64,000 bases of DNA. It comes from Euglena gracilis (lineage: Eukaryota > Euglenida > Euglenophyceae > Euglenales). Below the pieces are notes generated by a model. The model saw only the letters and a program-made list of their open reading frames with translations, was not told the DNA's origin and ran no database searches. The position numbers and the translations under genes are program-made. Location of the stretch: assembly GCA_039621445.1 (NCBI GenBank), contig CP154955.1, forward strand, positions 29,829,471 through 29,893,470, written 5' to 3'. Positions 21,047 through 30,157 of the stretch are shown piece after piece; the first letter of the stretch is position 1, and every line of letters starts with the position of its first letter.

Positions 21047-21557
21047 TTCGATTACATAACTCCGTTCTCCCTCTTCCCTTCACGACCCCAGGTCCCACCC
21101 ACCTAGAGTCAAGCTTCTCACCCGACCCCTCGGGTCTCCTATACCAAACCGTCGTCCCCACCTTTAGGGGTTCCATTTCTTTCCTCCCCTTATTTATCCT
21201 TGCCACCTCCTCCTCATGCTTTTTGTTGAGTATCCTAGCCACCCTCCCATCAAGGTCTTGCATCCTATGGAAAAACTCCACCGAATCCTCACATTCTTTG
21301 GGTGGTCGGTAGGGTACCCCTGCTAATGGTCTTTCCCTTCCAGTCACAATTTCAAATGGGCTCAATCCGCTTTCCCCCTTTACGTCGTGAATTCGGTCCA
21401 AAACTTGGGGTAAAGCCTCAACCCAATTAATTTTTTCCTCCACGTACAATTTTCTCAACACCTCCATTACCTGCTGTCCGGCTCTCTCAACCCTCCCGTT
21501 TGCTTGGTGGTGGTACGCTTGGGAATACGCTTGTCTAATCCTCAAAAGTGCAACCAT
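21015..21557 (-). CDS. R1 integrase, C-terminal part of the catalytic core
   Basis: The frame contains AYHHQANGRVERAGQQ, including the catalytic glutamate of the DD35E triad, and GLSPFEIVTGRERPLAG, typical of Ty3/gypsy integrases. It continues in the same frame as the upstream ORF across a TAG stop (21567-21569). The related element R3 has Trp at this position (HFTAGWWK versus HFTST-stop-WK), so the stop is a TGG to TAG change. Confidence 0.85.
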   Translation of the reverse strand: MVALLRIRQAYSQAYHHQANGRVERAGQQVMEVLRKLYVEEKINWVEALPQVLDRIHDVKGESGLSPFEIVTGRERPLAGVPYRPPKECEDSVEFFHRMQDLDGRVARILNKKHEEEVARINKGRKEMEPLKVGTTVWYRRPEGSGEKLDSRWVGPGVVKGRGRTELCNRNETWGRDKSS

Positions 21558-21566
21558 GTTTTTCCA

Positions 21567-22727
21567 CTAAGTGCTTGTGAAATGGCTCCCTTGGTCACTT
21601 GAGATGACCGAGGGAACCCCAAAAGGCCTCCACTGATTTTTCACCATTTCCTTAGCCAACTTGGCACCGGTTAATCCCTTGTCCTTGCATGCAACCCCCA
21701 CAATCCATCCTGAATGCCTATCCACACAAAGGGCTAGGGTGTCATACTCCCCCCCGTCGTGTAAAACCCTTGGCATTCGAAACAAATCGATGGCAACACT
21801 TGTCATTAGTGCTGGGGGTATGGGTGTGGACTCGATCGGTCCTTTCAAACTCTCCCCCCTCACACTCGCTTGGCACGTGGAACAATTTTTGCTGCAATTT
21901 TGGTTGAGTTGTTTTGCAGCCTTTTCATCAGCCCAAACAAAACGGATTGCCATGTGTGTCCAAACTTTTTCAGGGCCAACGTGCCCCAAAAACTCGTGAA
22001 TTTCTTGAATCACCAAGTGTTGAAAACTTTCAGGCACACACAACTTTTCCTCGAAAAACAATTGGCCATTTAGCACTTTGAAACCCTTTGGCCAAATTGA
22101 ATCGCCTTTGGTAGCCACCCATTTTTCTTTCCATGTGGGGCAGTGGAAATATGCTTCCCCCCAATCACGCTCCCATACGGGCTTAATATCCTTAGGGGTC
22201 GTACTTGGCAGGGCGTCCCCCACTTCCATACGAGTGTCCCCCCTCGAACTTTCAGTCGTCTCTGGGACAGGGGTCGTCTCCCCCCTCACTTTCTCATCCC
22301 AAAAATGAACTCGTTTCTTTTCTTTCCTGAGCCCTTGTGAGTGGGTGTCCACAGGGGAGTCTTTTCCTCCTGGGTCTACCCCACCCTCGGTTCCCCTCCT
22401 TGTGCACTCTCCTTTTTCCTCCTCAGGTGTTACGTTTTTGCCACTACGGGTTGTCACCCCCCGTATCCAGGCATTACGTAAATTGGGCTGGTTTTTGATT
22501 CTTATCTCCAAACACTGTTTTTCCTCTTCTTTTTCCTCCCGGATAAAATTTTCCATTTCATCCTTGTCTTCGGCCGACCCGTGCTTACTTATGTCCCTTA
22601 GGGCCTGTGAAGCTGGGTATGCCCACCGACTAAGGATATCGGCTATGGTGTTTTCTTTACCCGGGATATATCCCACCGTCAAATCATACTTGGAGAAAAT
22701 TTGGTGCCATCTCGCCCTCCTCCCCAC
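21567..22727 (-). CDS. R1 RNase H end and integrase N-terminal part
   Basis: The frame begins in the RNase H/connection region (YIPGKENTIADILSRWAYPA). After a charged linker come the H2C2 zinc-binding region (EIHEFLGHVGPEKVW, then NCSTCQAS) and the first two catalytic aspartates (SVAIDLF and ISSDQGSHF). It is joined in frame to the upstream RT ORF through a TGA (22761-22763). R3 has Trp there (SIEAWATEALDTPSG against SLES-stop-TREVLDTPSG). Both interruptions therefore replace tryptophan codons. Confidence 0.88.
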   Translation of the reverse strand: MGRRARWHQIFSKYDLTVGYIPGKENTIADILSRWAYPASQALRDISKHGSAEDKDEMENFIREEKEEEKQCLEIRIKNQPNLRNAWIRGVTTRSGKNVTPEEEKGECTRRGTEGGVDPGGKDSPVDTHSQGLRKEKKRVHFWDEKVRGETTPVPETTESSRGDTRMEVGDALPSTTPKDIKPVWERDWGEAYFHCPTWKEKWVATKGDSIWPKGFKVLNGQLFFEEKLCVPESFQHLVIQEIHEFLGHVGPEKVWTHMAIRFVWADEKAAKQLNQNCSKNCSTCQASVRGESLKGPIESTPIPPALMTSVAIDLFRMPRVLHDGGEYDTLALCVDRHSGWIVGVACKDKGLTGAKLAKEMVKNQWRPFGVPSVISSDQGSHFTST

Positions 22728-22760
22728 CGGACCACTGGGGGTATCTAGGACCTCCCTTGT

Positions 22761-25136
22761 TCAAGACTCCAAACTTTGGTGGTCGGTTAAAACCAAAACG
22801 GGTTGCAATCCTTTCCAACTTTCCCATTTTTGTAGTGCCAAAATTATGGCGTACGTCTCCAACTCCCTGGGGGTCCATTTTTTTTGCCCCTCGGTCAATT
22901 TTCGAGACATAAAAGCCACTGGCACAGTTTTTTTCTCAATCACATCTTGGGCTGTGGGTCTTCCTCCCCCCTCCTTCATTTGCTCTAACGTTGCCCCAAC
23001 GGCGTACCCACTGGCATCAACCCTTAGCACAAAGGGTTTATCTGGGTCTACCCGTTGCAACATGAGGCCCGAACACAACCTTTTTTTCAGCTCCTCAAAA
23101 GCTTTTAAATCCTCCCCATCAAATTCCACAGGTTTTCGACTTCCTTTTTTTCCCACCTCCCTGGGGACTTTCAATTTGTCTTGCAGCCGGGCAGCCACTT
23201 CCGCATACATGTGAATGTATGCATTGTAATAATTTGTGAATCCCAAAAAGGCCCTCAAAGCCGTAATTGTTTTTGGAACCTCCCACTTTTCGATCGCTCG
23301 TAACTTACCCGGTGCAGGCCTCCTAGTCCCGTTTCCTAAAATTTGTCCACAAAATTCAACCTCCTCCACAAAAAGTTTGGCTTTGAATTCATCAGCCACC
23401 AAAAGTTCTGTTTTGAGCACTTCCAACACCCTCCTCAAATCTTTTTCATGTGCCCCCACTAGATCCACCCCTTCCCCGACCGTTGTCCCCACCAGTATGT
23501 CGTCTATGTACCCTGTGGCGATATCCCTTACTGGTGTCAAACGGTCATCGACCATTTGCTTAAATTGCTGGGGGGCATTTGTCAAACCCATTACGTTCAC
23601 CCTCCACTGAAAAATGCCTTTGGGGGTAAAACAACACGTTATGGGTCGACTTTCTGGGTGTAAAGGTTGTTGGTGAAAAGCTTGCTTCAAATCGATGATC
23701 GAAAACATTTGGTTTGCACCATGTTTGACCAAAATGTCTTCAATTTTGGGTAGGGGGTAGTTGCATCGCCTTGTTTGGCTGTTTGGCCCCCTGAGGTCCA
23801 CCACCCCCCTCCAAGGAAAATCGTTGGATTTTTTTGGAACTGGAAAAGTCTGGGACAGCCATTCTGAATTTTTGGCTGTGGCTGGCTCAATGTATTTTTT
23901 GTCGAGCCAGTCTTGGGTGATTCTTTCAAGTGCCTCTTTCCGCTCACCGTGCATGAAAAAAGGCTTCTGTCTGGTTGGCTTTGCCCCCTCCTTCAAAGGT
24001 ATGTATGCATAACCATATTGTCCTCTTTCGGGGGGGTCTGGAAATGGCGATGACCGAAATACCGTCCCCGTGTAATCTTCCAAAACTTGTTCCCTCAACT
24101 TGACTACCCGTTCCTCCTCTTTTTTGTCCTCCCCCTCCCTTGCAATTATCATTCGGTTGATAACTTGCACTGGGGGGTCACTCCCCTCCAAATTTGTGGC
24201 AACCTCCCTCAGGTCCTCATCACTCAAAAATTGCAATTCCTGGTCCAACCCCTCCAATGGCAAACAAAGACCATTTTTTTGCAACCCAAACGAAGACCCG
24301 TCCGCCACCGTCACATTGTCCACTGAAAAATTTGTGTAATCCCTGAATTTTTGCGGACCCCTCCGTCTTTCAACACCCCGCAGAAAAATCAGGTCGGGGC
24401 TGTCTTTCACCAACGCCTTGTGGTGTGGAAAAAATCCCAGTTTTGCTTCTGCCAACCATGGATAAGAAAGAATTGCATCAACTTTGATGTTTGCCTCATA
24501 AAATTCAACCTCATATTCCACCCTCTCAATTTCCCTTTCATCATTCCAATTTTGTTGTAGGATCATTTTCACCTTTGCACATCTGCTCCCCCCCGCCAAA
24601 GTTTGCCCATTGGCCGTTTCAAACCTTAACGTGTCCTTAGCAGGATACATTAGGTGGTCCCCTATCAACCCTTGTCGAATGAGGTTTGCTTCAGCCCCCG
24701 TGTCAATCAAAATTCTGGCCGTTTTTTCCTCCCCATTTGCCAACCTAATCTGGGGTTTCACCAGTAGTTGTCTGTCCTCCCCGAGTTTCTTTGCTCCTCC
24801 CCGAGTTTTTGTCCCCCTCAACATTATTTTTTTCAGCCGCACCAATTTTCTCTTCCCTGGGGCTGCCCCCCCCTGGGAGGGTTGCCTTCTATCGATCAAC
24901 AAGGCCCACACCCCCCAACGGGTTCCCCTCAAAATCCTCCCATCAGCCTCAAACAACTTTGTCCCCTTGGGAAAATAAATCTTTTTGACAGCCATAGCCA
25001 CCAGATTTTTCACCCACCTCCTATTCCAGTCTGGGCAAATACAAGTTGCCCGACAATTGGAATTTTGCAATTTTTCAGCCACCTCAGGCCACAAAGTCCA
25101 GGGGGGGTTCATCCACAACGTTTCCTCCGCCCCCAA
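22761..25136 (-). CDS. R1 pol: Dam-like C-terminal half, protease, reverse transcriptase, RNase H
   Basis: In the 791-codon frame, residues 8-85 complete a phage-Dam-like domain (LWMNPPWTLWPEVAEKL, NPPW at 10-13). Residues about 140-230 are a retropepsin-like protease with ILIDTGAEANLI (DTG at 145-147). RT follows, with VDLRGPN, IIDLKQAFHQ and the catalytic YIDD at 543-546. RNase H has VDASGYAVGA near 706 and SRKLTEGQKKW near 745. The first codon offered by the frame is TTG. The true start lies upstream, because the Dam-like domain begins in the preceding frame and is split by a one-base indel at a run of five G near 25136. I infer a gag-pol polyprotein cut by the protease. Confidence 0.9.
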   Translation of the reverse strand: MGAEETLWMNPPWTLWPEVAEKLQNSNCRATCICPDWNRRWVKNLVAMAVKKIYFPKGTKLFEADGRILRGTRWGVWALLIDRRQPSQGGAAPGKRKLVRLKKIMLRGTKTRGGAKKLGEDRQLLVKPQIRLANGEEKTARILIDTGAEANLIRQGLIGDHLMYPAKDTLRFETANGQTLAGGSRCAKVKMILQQNWNDEREIERVEYEVEFYEANIKVDAILSYPWLAEAKLGFFPHHKALVKDSPDLIFLRGVERRRGPQKFRDYTNFSVDNVTVADGSSFGLQKNGLCLPLEGLDQELQFLSDEDLREVATNLEGSDPPVQVINRMIIAREGEDKKEEERVVKLREQVLEDYTGTVFRSSPFPDPPERGQYGYAYIPLKEGAKPTRQKPFFMHGERKEALERITQDWLDKKYIEPATAKNSEWLSQTFPVPKKSNDFPWRGVVDLRGPNSQTRRCNYPLPKIEDILVKHGANQMFSIIDLKQAFHQQPLHPESRPITCCFTPKGIFQWRVNVMGLTNAPQQFKQMVDDRLTPVRDIATGYIDDILVGTTVGEGVDLVGAHEKDLRRVLEVLKTELLVADEFKAKLFVEEVEFCGQILGNGTRRPAPGKLRAIEKWEVPKTITALRAFLGFTNYYNAYIHMYAEVAARLQDKLKVPREVGKKGSRKPVEFDGEDLKAFEELKKRLCSGLMLQRVDPDKPFVLRVDASGYAVGATLEQMKEGGGRPTAQDVIEKKTVPVAFMSRKLTEGQKKWTPRELETYAIILALQKWESWKGLQPVLVLTDHQSLES

Positions 25137-25218
25137 TCCTTTTTCATGGCATCATCATCGTCCCCGTAAAACTTTTCACACCTGGTATTTTGGCTGGTTG
25201 CAAAACAATCCCGTTCCG
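24885..25218 (-). other. R1 phage-type Dam (N6-adenine methyltransferase-like) domain spanning the frame break
   Basis: The domain starts at the end of the C5-methyltransferase frame with RDCFATSQNTRCEKFYG and DDDDAMKKDWG. It continues in the pol frame with LWMNPPWTLWPEV, then YFPKGTKLF and W-x-V-W-ALLID. This is the order seen in phage Dam-type enzymes: D-x-FA-x(4)-N, an acidic DD(A/G) block, DW, then motif IV (N/D)PP(Y/F/W), then a segment near GR/GTKLF. Adding one G to the G5 run joins the two halves in one frame. DIRS-type retroelements are known to carry a related domain; its role there is unclear. Activity cannot be judged from sequence. Confidence 0.65.
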
Positions 25219-26146
25219 CCTTAACCCGAAATTCCTTCTCAATTTCCTCCATGCAAACTTTCCTAACAACATAATCCTCCCTACGATATCCGCTTTTTCG
25301 TTCCAACACGGTTAACAAATACTCCACCAGTTGTTTGGGCATCCTCCATTTTTTCTGGGTGCCAACTGTCATTCCATATCCTCCCAACTTTTCTCGGTGA
25401 CTCCTCCCCCCAGGAATCAAATTCGGGCAGGTCTGGCCATCACACAGTTTGTTTTGTAGCTTGCTCAGATTTTCGCTCCCCCAGATGCGGGTGGGTTTTT
25501 GATATCCCCAATCTGAAAATTGACAATAATCAACATCAACAAAAGTCAGGTTTTGAACACAGGGTCTTTTTCGAAGCAACCCATGACGGGGATTCTCAAT
25601 CCACCACAACTTTGGTTTGAAATATTCGACAATTTCCAAAGTTTTTTTGACCAGCCGATCTGCCCCCTCCAAATTTCTGACTCCCAATGTTTTGGCCAAG
25701 CTATATTCTGTACAGGGCACCCCCGCAGCGATGATTTGAAAATATCCGGGGGGGTACCTCCAATATCTCCACTCCAAAATATTTGCACAGTGGGTTGGGT
25801 TAAATCTGGGGTTTATGTCCACTGACACAACCTTAAACCCCTGCTCTCTTAGGCAATCCCCAACCGAGCCTTTACCGCAAAAAAGGTCTAAAGCTCTTTT
25901 CTTTACGGAAGGCTGTGCACGATCCCTTATGGGATCTGATTTTTTACCGATTTGGGCCGAGTCACAGATTTGCACTTCACGCACACACACACCCGACACA
26001 CTGGACACACCTTGTGCAGAGCTCTCCTGGGATGGCAGATTTTTCATCGTGGTTTCACTCGCACGAGATTTATCATGCCACCTGGGATTTGTGTATGTCT
26101 TTGTGTGGGGCTGGGTATGCGAGCCCGGGGCGGCTCCCGCCCCCAA
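25109..26146 (-). CDS. R1 C5-cytosine DNA methyltransferase
   Basis: The 345-codon frame carries motif I at residues 86-96 (LDLFCGKGSVG), which binds AdoMet, then VVSVDINPRF, and motif IV at 141-149 (AGVPCTEYS) with the catalytic Pro-Cys. The motif VI region is WWIENPRHG, with ENP in place of the usual ENV, and FVDVDYCQFSDWGYQKPTR completes the core. All catalytic residues I can check are present, so the domain may be active. It lies in the same frame as gag, separated by a TAG at 26165-26167 and a short linker, and runs into the Dam-like domain at its C-terminus. The apparent first codon is TTG; the first ATG is at residue 34. Capture of such enzymes by LTR elements is known in dinoflagellates and Klebsormidium. 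Confidence 0.88.
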   Translation of the reverse strand: MGAGAAPGSHTQPHTKTYTNPRWHDKSRASETTMKNLPSQESSAQGVSSVSGVCVREVQICDSAQIGKKSDPIRDRAQPSVKKRALDLFCGKGSVGDCLREQGFKVVSVDINPRFNPTHCANILEWRYWRYPPGYFQIIAAGVPCTEYSLAKTLGVRNLEGADRLVKKTLEIVEYFKPKLWWIENPRHGLLRKRPCVQNLTFVDVDYCQFSDWGYQKPTRIWGSENLSKLQNKLCDGQTCPNLIPGGRSHREKLGGYGMTVGTQKKWRMPKQLVEYLLTVLERKSGYRREDYVVRKVCMEEIEKEFRVKAERDCFATSQNTRCEKFYGDDDDAMKKDWGRRKRCG

Positions 26147-26164
26147 CGGTCCACCCCGGCTATC

Positions 26165-27256
26165 CTAGCAACGGTTTCCTTTCTCCCTTCCTTTGCCTTT
26201 GCCTTTTCCACCGTCCCGGCCGTTTCCCCTAGACCAGTCATTTCCATTGTTTCCTTTCCCCCAGGAATTGTTTCCTTTGCCCTTTCCTTTGACTTTGCCT
26301 TTGCCACCACCAGACTGTGAATCAAAATTCTGCTGATTTGAGTTCCACCACTGATTTCCCTGAAAATTGGCATTGGCATTGGAATTACACCCAGAATCGT
26401 TTCTCCATCCACCCCCATTCCCAAATTGAGATTGCTGGGGGGGTGGCAATGACTGTGATCGAATCACTGGCACTGGATTTTGCACTGGGGGGTTCAGATT
26501 TGTATTGGTCACTGGAGCTGCCACCTGTGAATCTGATTTTCCAACGAACGGTTTTGTCACCGTTTCGCCCCCCTTTGCTGACCGTGCTGGGGAGGGTGTC
26601 CTGGACCCCTTGGCCCGATCTGCCTTTGCAGACCTGGCCCTCCGATTTCCGGACCCATTTGGCTCTCTGGAACTGTGTAACATGTCTTGATCATCCCTGG
26701 ATGACAATTTTCGCTCAACAAAACGGAAAATTTCTTCAGCTCCCATTTTTGGCTTTTCCTCCACAATTTTGATTCTTTTATCCGTGCCTGTGATTGGTTT
26801 CCCACTGACCTCTTTCAGTTTATCGCAAATCGTAATATTGGGCAAAAAGACTTCGAACTCCAGCGGTGAAACTTTCGAAAACTTGCAGGGCTTTTCCCCA
26901 GTGACACGTTCCACGGAACAAATGATGTTTTCCTCAGTTGCAGGCACTCCAGGGTACATTCTGACTTTCGGTCCACACGTTGATTTCCTTTCCTCCTCAT
27001 CGGCGACCCAATGCAAAATGAAACTTGGCAGTTTTCCCTTGACCAGTCTTTCTGCCTCATCGTCAGTGGCACTTTTCACCTGTCTCCAGGCCATTCTGAA
27101 ATTTATGACAAAGTCTCGCCATACTCGTACGGTAATTTTCCCTTGGTTCACAAGGTTGACATCATACCATTTTTTTCTGGCACAGTCGGACTGAGTTCCA
27201 GCGTATTTCCCGTCAATCCTGTCAAATTCCTCCTCGAAAGATGTTTTTCCGTTCAA
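26165..27256 (-). CDS. R1 gag, capsid C-terminal and basic nucleocapsid part
   Basis: The frame continues the upstream gag ORF across an in-frame TAA (27269-27271). It has a capsid-like helical part (RVWRDFVINFRMAWRQVKS) and ends in a long low-complexity basic tail of GK repeats with GKGKVKGKGKGNNSWGKGN. The tail replaces the usual CCHC zinc knuckle as the likely RNA-binding region. R3 gag ends in the same way (SGKGYNSGKGYNSGKG), which supports homology. Confidence 0.75.
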   Translation of the reverse strand: MNGKTSFEEEFDRIDGKYAGTQSDCARKKWYDVNLVNQGKITVRVWRDFVINFRMAWRQVKSATDDEAERLVKGKLPSFILHWVADEEERKSTCGPKVRMYPGVPATEENIICSVERVTGEKPCKFSKVSPLEFEVFLPNITICDKLKEVSGKPITGTDKRIKIVEEKPKMGAEEIFRFVERKLSSRDDQDMLHSSREPNGSGNRRARSAKADRAKGSRTPSPARSAKGGETVTKPFVGKSDSQVAAPVTNTNLNPPVQNPVPVIRSQSLPPPQQSQFGNGGGWRNDSGCNSNANANFQGNQWWNSNQQNFDSQSGGGKGKVKGKGKGNNSWGKGNNGNDWSRGNGRDGGKGKGKGREKGNRC

Positions 27257-27268
27257 TTCTATTCGGAA

Positions 27269-30052
27269 TTACAATTCCTTCTGATTTGTGTCGTCCAGAG
27301 TCATTGCAAAAAGCCGAAGTTTCAGTGGATCAGACACATGTCCATTTTGCAAAATAACCAACGTCCTGAAATATTGATCCCAATCCTGCACAAAGGACGA
27401 CCAATCTTTTGGCTGTCCAGAAAAATTTGGAGGTACCAGGTTTTTCATCAATTGATGTGTTGCCACTGCATTCGATGAAACCAGCCCTGCACCTGCAGGC
27501 ACTGCCCCCACAGGTCGTGCACAAACCTGCCTGACATGTGTCGCATGTGACCCTGGTTCAGCGTATTCATAGCCTTCAATTTCAACCGGATTTTTCTCAA
27601 TTGCAGGTAAATCGTTGTAACCAAAAAGATCAAACTCTTCAATTTCTGGGTTTCCAGCTGATTTTTCTCTCGTTTCCTTTGTCAGATCCACTGTCGCAGA
27701 TTTGGCAGATTCAGCTTGCTGATTTTTCATCACCAAAAACTCAGCCTGAAACGAATCCAGCTTTTGTTGCATTTTTTTCCGCTCCTGCTGTTCTTTAAAA
27801 AGTTCACAGGACTGCTGTTGCAGTAAAACTCCAACCTGCTGTTTCATCGAATTTTCCATTTCAGCCCGAACTCTTTCAAACTGCCCCTCCCTTTCACTCA
27901 GCCTCAACCTTTCCTGCAACATTTCACTGATAATGACCTCCAAATTCTTTCTCGTTTGCAGCCCCAACTCCCTTTGCACCTCCAACCGAATTGTTTCCTC
28001 ACTCTTGTTAATCAGGTCACAGACCTCCAACCTCCCCAAACGATCATTCAGAGCTTTGCTCTCTCGCTCCAGGGACTGTGAAAATTCCTTCAATTTCTCA
28101 GCCTGTGCCTGAAATTTGGCACACTCAGTCTCCCCCAAACCTTTGCATTGCTGAAAAATGATCCCAAAGCGTCCCTCCAGACCGGAGCTTAGCTCACCGA
28201 CTGCAGATTTGACCTGATTAACAGCAATTTCCTGCTGTTTTTCCTTCTCCCCCACTTGTTGCACCACCACGTGCATCTCCCCCACAGATTTTTCCAAAAT
28301 CGACAGCTTCTGAGAAAAATCCCTCTCATTTTTTCTCAACCCCTCAACCCGGGCCTCAAAAAACGAGTCAACTCCATCCTCCACTTTCTTCACTTTTTCA
28401 GCAAATTGCCGTTCCATCTCCACACTCAACAAATGCCTTTGGCATTGGGCCAGATTTTGCACCATTTCACCATTTTGCTGAAACCGCAAAAGTAAGTCGT
28501 TTACAGTTGCACTCAGTTCGGCCTGAATTTCACGTTTCACCATGGCAATGTGATCAGCCATTCGCCCATCATGCATGCCCAATGCCTCATTCACCAGATT
28601 CAATGTTTGCCCCTGTGACATGGCCAATGCCTGATTTAGCCTGTTTTCTGCCTCCCCCACCAGATTTTCAGCCGTTTTTTCAGGGTTTTTTCCTTCCTGC
28701 ACCAAAAGTCTGCCATGTAAACATTCAATTTTGCAACTGATTTCTTCACCCCAGTTGTTCCAATCATCATCAGATTGGCCATAGCCCGATTCCATTTCCA
28801 CATCATGCTGATTTTCAGGGTTTTCGGACCCAGTTTCTGCAGAAAAACTGGTGTTTGGCTGTAAATTCTGTGGCTGGGTCTGTGGAAAATCTGGCTGAAT
28901 TGGCTGAAAAATCTGGGCTGGGCCTGTGTTTGAAGACACTGTTAACGCTGGCTGAAAAACCTGCCCATGCATCTGGGCTGGTCCCATGATTGCTGGAACA
29001 GATGACTCAGCCGAAAACTGCTGGGCTGGCTGAAAAACCTGTGAAGTCATCTGGGCTGGCTCCATGATTGCTGGGACAGATGACTCAGCCGAAAAATGCT
29101 GGGCTGGGTGAAAAACCTGTGAAGTGATCTGGGCTGGCACCATGATTGCTGGGACAGATGACCCAGCCGAAAACTGCTGGGCTGGGTGAAAAACCTGCCC
29201 AGGCATCTGGGCTGGGACAGATATCTCAGCCGAAAACGGCTGGGCTGGCTGAAAAACCTGCAGCTGGGCTGCAGCTGGCTGTGCTGACTGCGATTCTGAA
29301 CTCTGTGTTAACAGCAATGGTTCTGGCTGGGCTGTTAAACACAAAATTTTTTGTTCTGGCCCTGGGCTGCTGTCTCGTGACGACACAGAAATTTGCTGAA
29401 AGCCTGAAAAATTTACTGGCCACATGCCAGCAGCTTTCATCCTTTGCATAACCATTTGCTGAATAATTGCGTTTTCAGCCCGTTTTTCTTCCTCTGTTTC
29501 GCTCTCGTAAGCTGGGGGGTCTGATTCATCGTCACTGCCATGCAGTGGAACCAGCTGTAAATTTTCTGGCCCTGCCACCGTGATGGGCCTAATGCGTGTA
29601 AATGACCCCCTCCCCGAATCAGAATCAGATTCTGATTCCTGTGTCGATTCTGAAAATCCTGAAGCCGATAAAGTTTCTGCAGCCTCAAAAATGTTTTCTG
29701 CCACAGATTCCATCATGATTTGCAATGATGCCACAGGTTCTGAAAACTGGGCTGCAGAAAATTCAGTTTCCTTTTTGTTCTGAAAACAGCTTTCTGCCAC
29801 AGATCTCAGAAAATTTTCATCACAATCTGAAACTCGGACAGATTGGCCGGGAAACGAGCAACTTTCTGCAGATTCTTCTGAAAATTCACAGACCACTGGG
29901 TTGGTGAAACTGTCCTCGTGCACCATTCTGCTGGCACAGCCACCAGAACAAATCTCTGTGACCGTGTCGACCGTCTCTGAAAAATTTTCACTGACTGGGT
30001 CAATGAAAACAACCTTTGCTTGCGATGTCAGCCGAATCTGAAAACTTTGCAC
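27269..30052 (-). CDS. R1 gag, long N-terminal part with tandem repeats and coiled coil
   Basis: The 927-codon frame has an S/E-rich N-terminus and then about five tandem repeats of roughly 29 residues built on QVFHPAQQFSAESSVPAIM. A long heptad-rich region (residues about 450-800, with LRLSEREGQFERVRAEM and similar) should form coiled coil. The start of a Ty3-type capsid follows (PPNFSGQPKDWSSFVQDW). It is unusually long for a gag protein. The first codon of this frame is GTG; related residues continue upstream in another frame from an ATG at 30156-30158 that overlaps the primer-binding site, so a one-base frame break near 30010-30050 is likely. Confidence 0.75.
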   Translation of the reverse strand: MQSFQIRLTSQAKVVFIDPVSENFSETVDTVTEICSGGCASRMVHEDSFTNPVVCEFSEESAESCSFPGQSVRVSDCDENFLRSVAESCFQNKKETEFSAAQFSEPVASLQIMMESVAENIFEAAETLSASGFSESTQESESDSDSGRGSFTRIRPITVAGPENLQLVPLHGSDDESDPPAYESETEEEKRAENAIIQQMVMQRMKAAGMWPVNFSGFQQISVSSRDSSPGPEQKILCLTAQPEPLLLTQSSESQSAQPAAAQLQVFQPAQPFSAEISVPAQMPGQVFHPAQQFSAGSSVPAIMVPAQITSQVFHPAQHFSAESSVPAIMEPAQMTSQVFQPAQQFSAESSVPAIMGPAQMHGQVFQPALTVSSNTGPAQIFQPIQPDFPQTQPQNLQPNTSFSAETGSENPENQHDVEMESGYGQSDDDWNNWGEEISCKIECLHGRLLVQEGKNPEKTAENLVGEAENRLNQALAMSQGQTLNLVNEALGMHDGRMADHIAMVKREIQAELSATVNDLLLRFQQNGEMVQNLAQCQRHLLSVEMERQFAEKVKKVEDGVDSFFEARVEGLRKNERDFSQKLSILEKSVGEMHVVVQQVGEKEKQQEIAVNQVKSAVGELSSGLEGRFGIIFQQCKGLGETECAKFQAQAEKLKEFSQSLERESKALNDRLGRLEVCDLINKSEETIRLEVQRELGLQTRKNLEVIISEMLQERLRLSEREGQFERVRAEMENSMKQQVGVLLQQQSCELFKEQQERKKMQQKLDSFQAEFLVMKNQQAESAKSATVDLTKETREKSAGNPEIEEFDLFGYNDLPAIEKNPVEIEGYEYAEPGSHATHVRQVCARPVGAVPAGAGLVSSNAVATHQLMKNLVPPNFSGQPKDWSSFVQDWDQYFRTLVILQNGHVSDPLKLRLFAMTLDDTNQKEL

Positions 30053-30145
30053 TGATTCTGCTGCCAGCGGAACAAACCGCTGCCACGATGTTCACCGAAT
30101 CTGAAAAATCCTCAATGATTCTGCTGGCAGAGCCGGCAGAACAAA

Positions 30146-30157
30146 ACTCTGCTACCA
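30146..30157 (-). other. R1 primer-binding site
   Basis: On the minus strand TGGTAGCAGAGT follows directly after an LTR end in CA (30158-30159). The same word TGGTAGCAGA follows the 5' LTRs of R3 (48044) and R4 (48813). It is complementary to a tRNA ending UCUGCUACCA; an initiator-methionine-like tRNA is a plausible primer. Confidence 0.6.

Noticed and set aside
25109-25150. Programmed -1 frameshift between methyltransferase and pol in R1 (GAAAAAG before the overlap)
   Set aside because: The frame junction falls inside the Dam-like domain, and adding one G to a G5 run restores it, so an indel or sequencing error is simpler.
21661-25315. Plus-strand ORFs opposite R1 pol (for example 22345-23214)
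   Set aside because: They are antisense shadows of clearly recognisable RT and integrase sequence on the minus strand.
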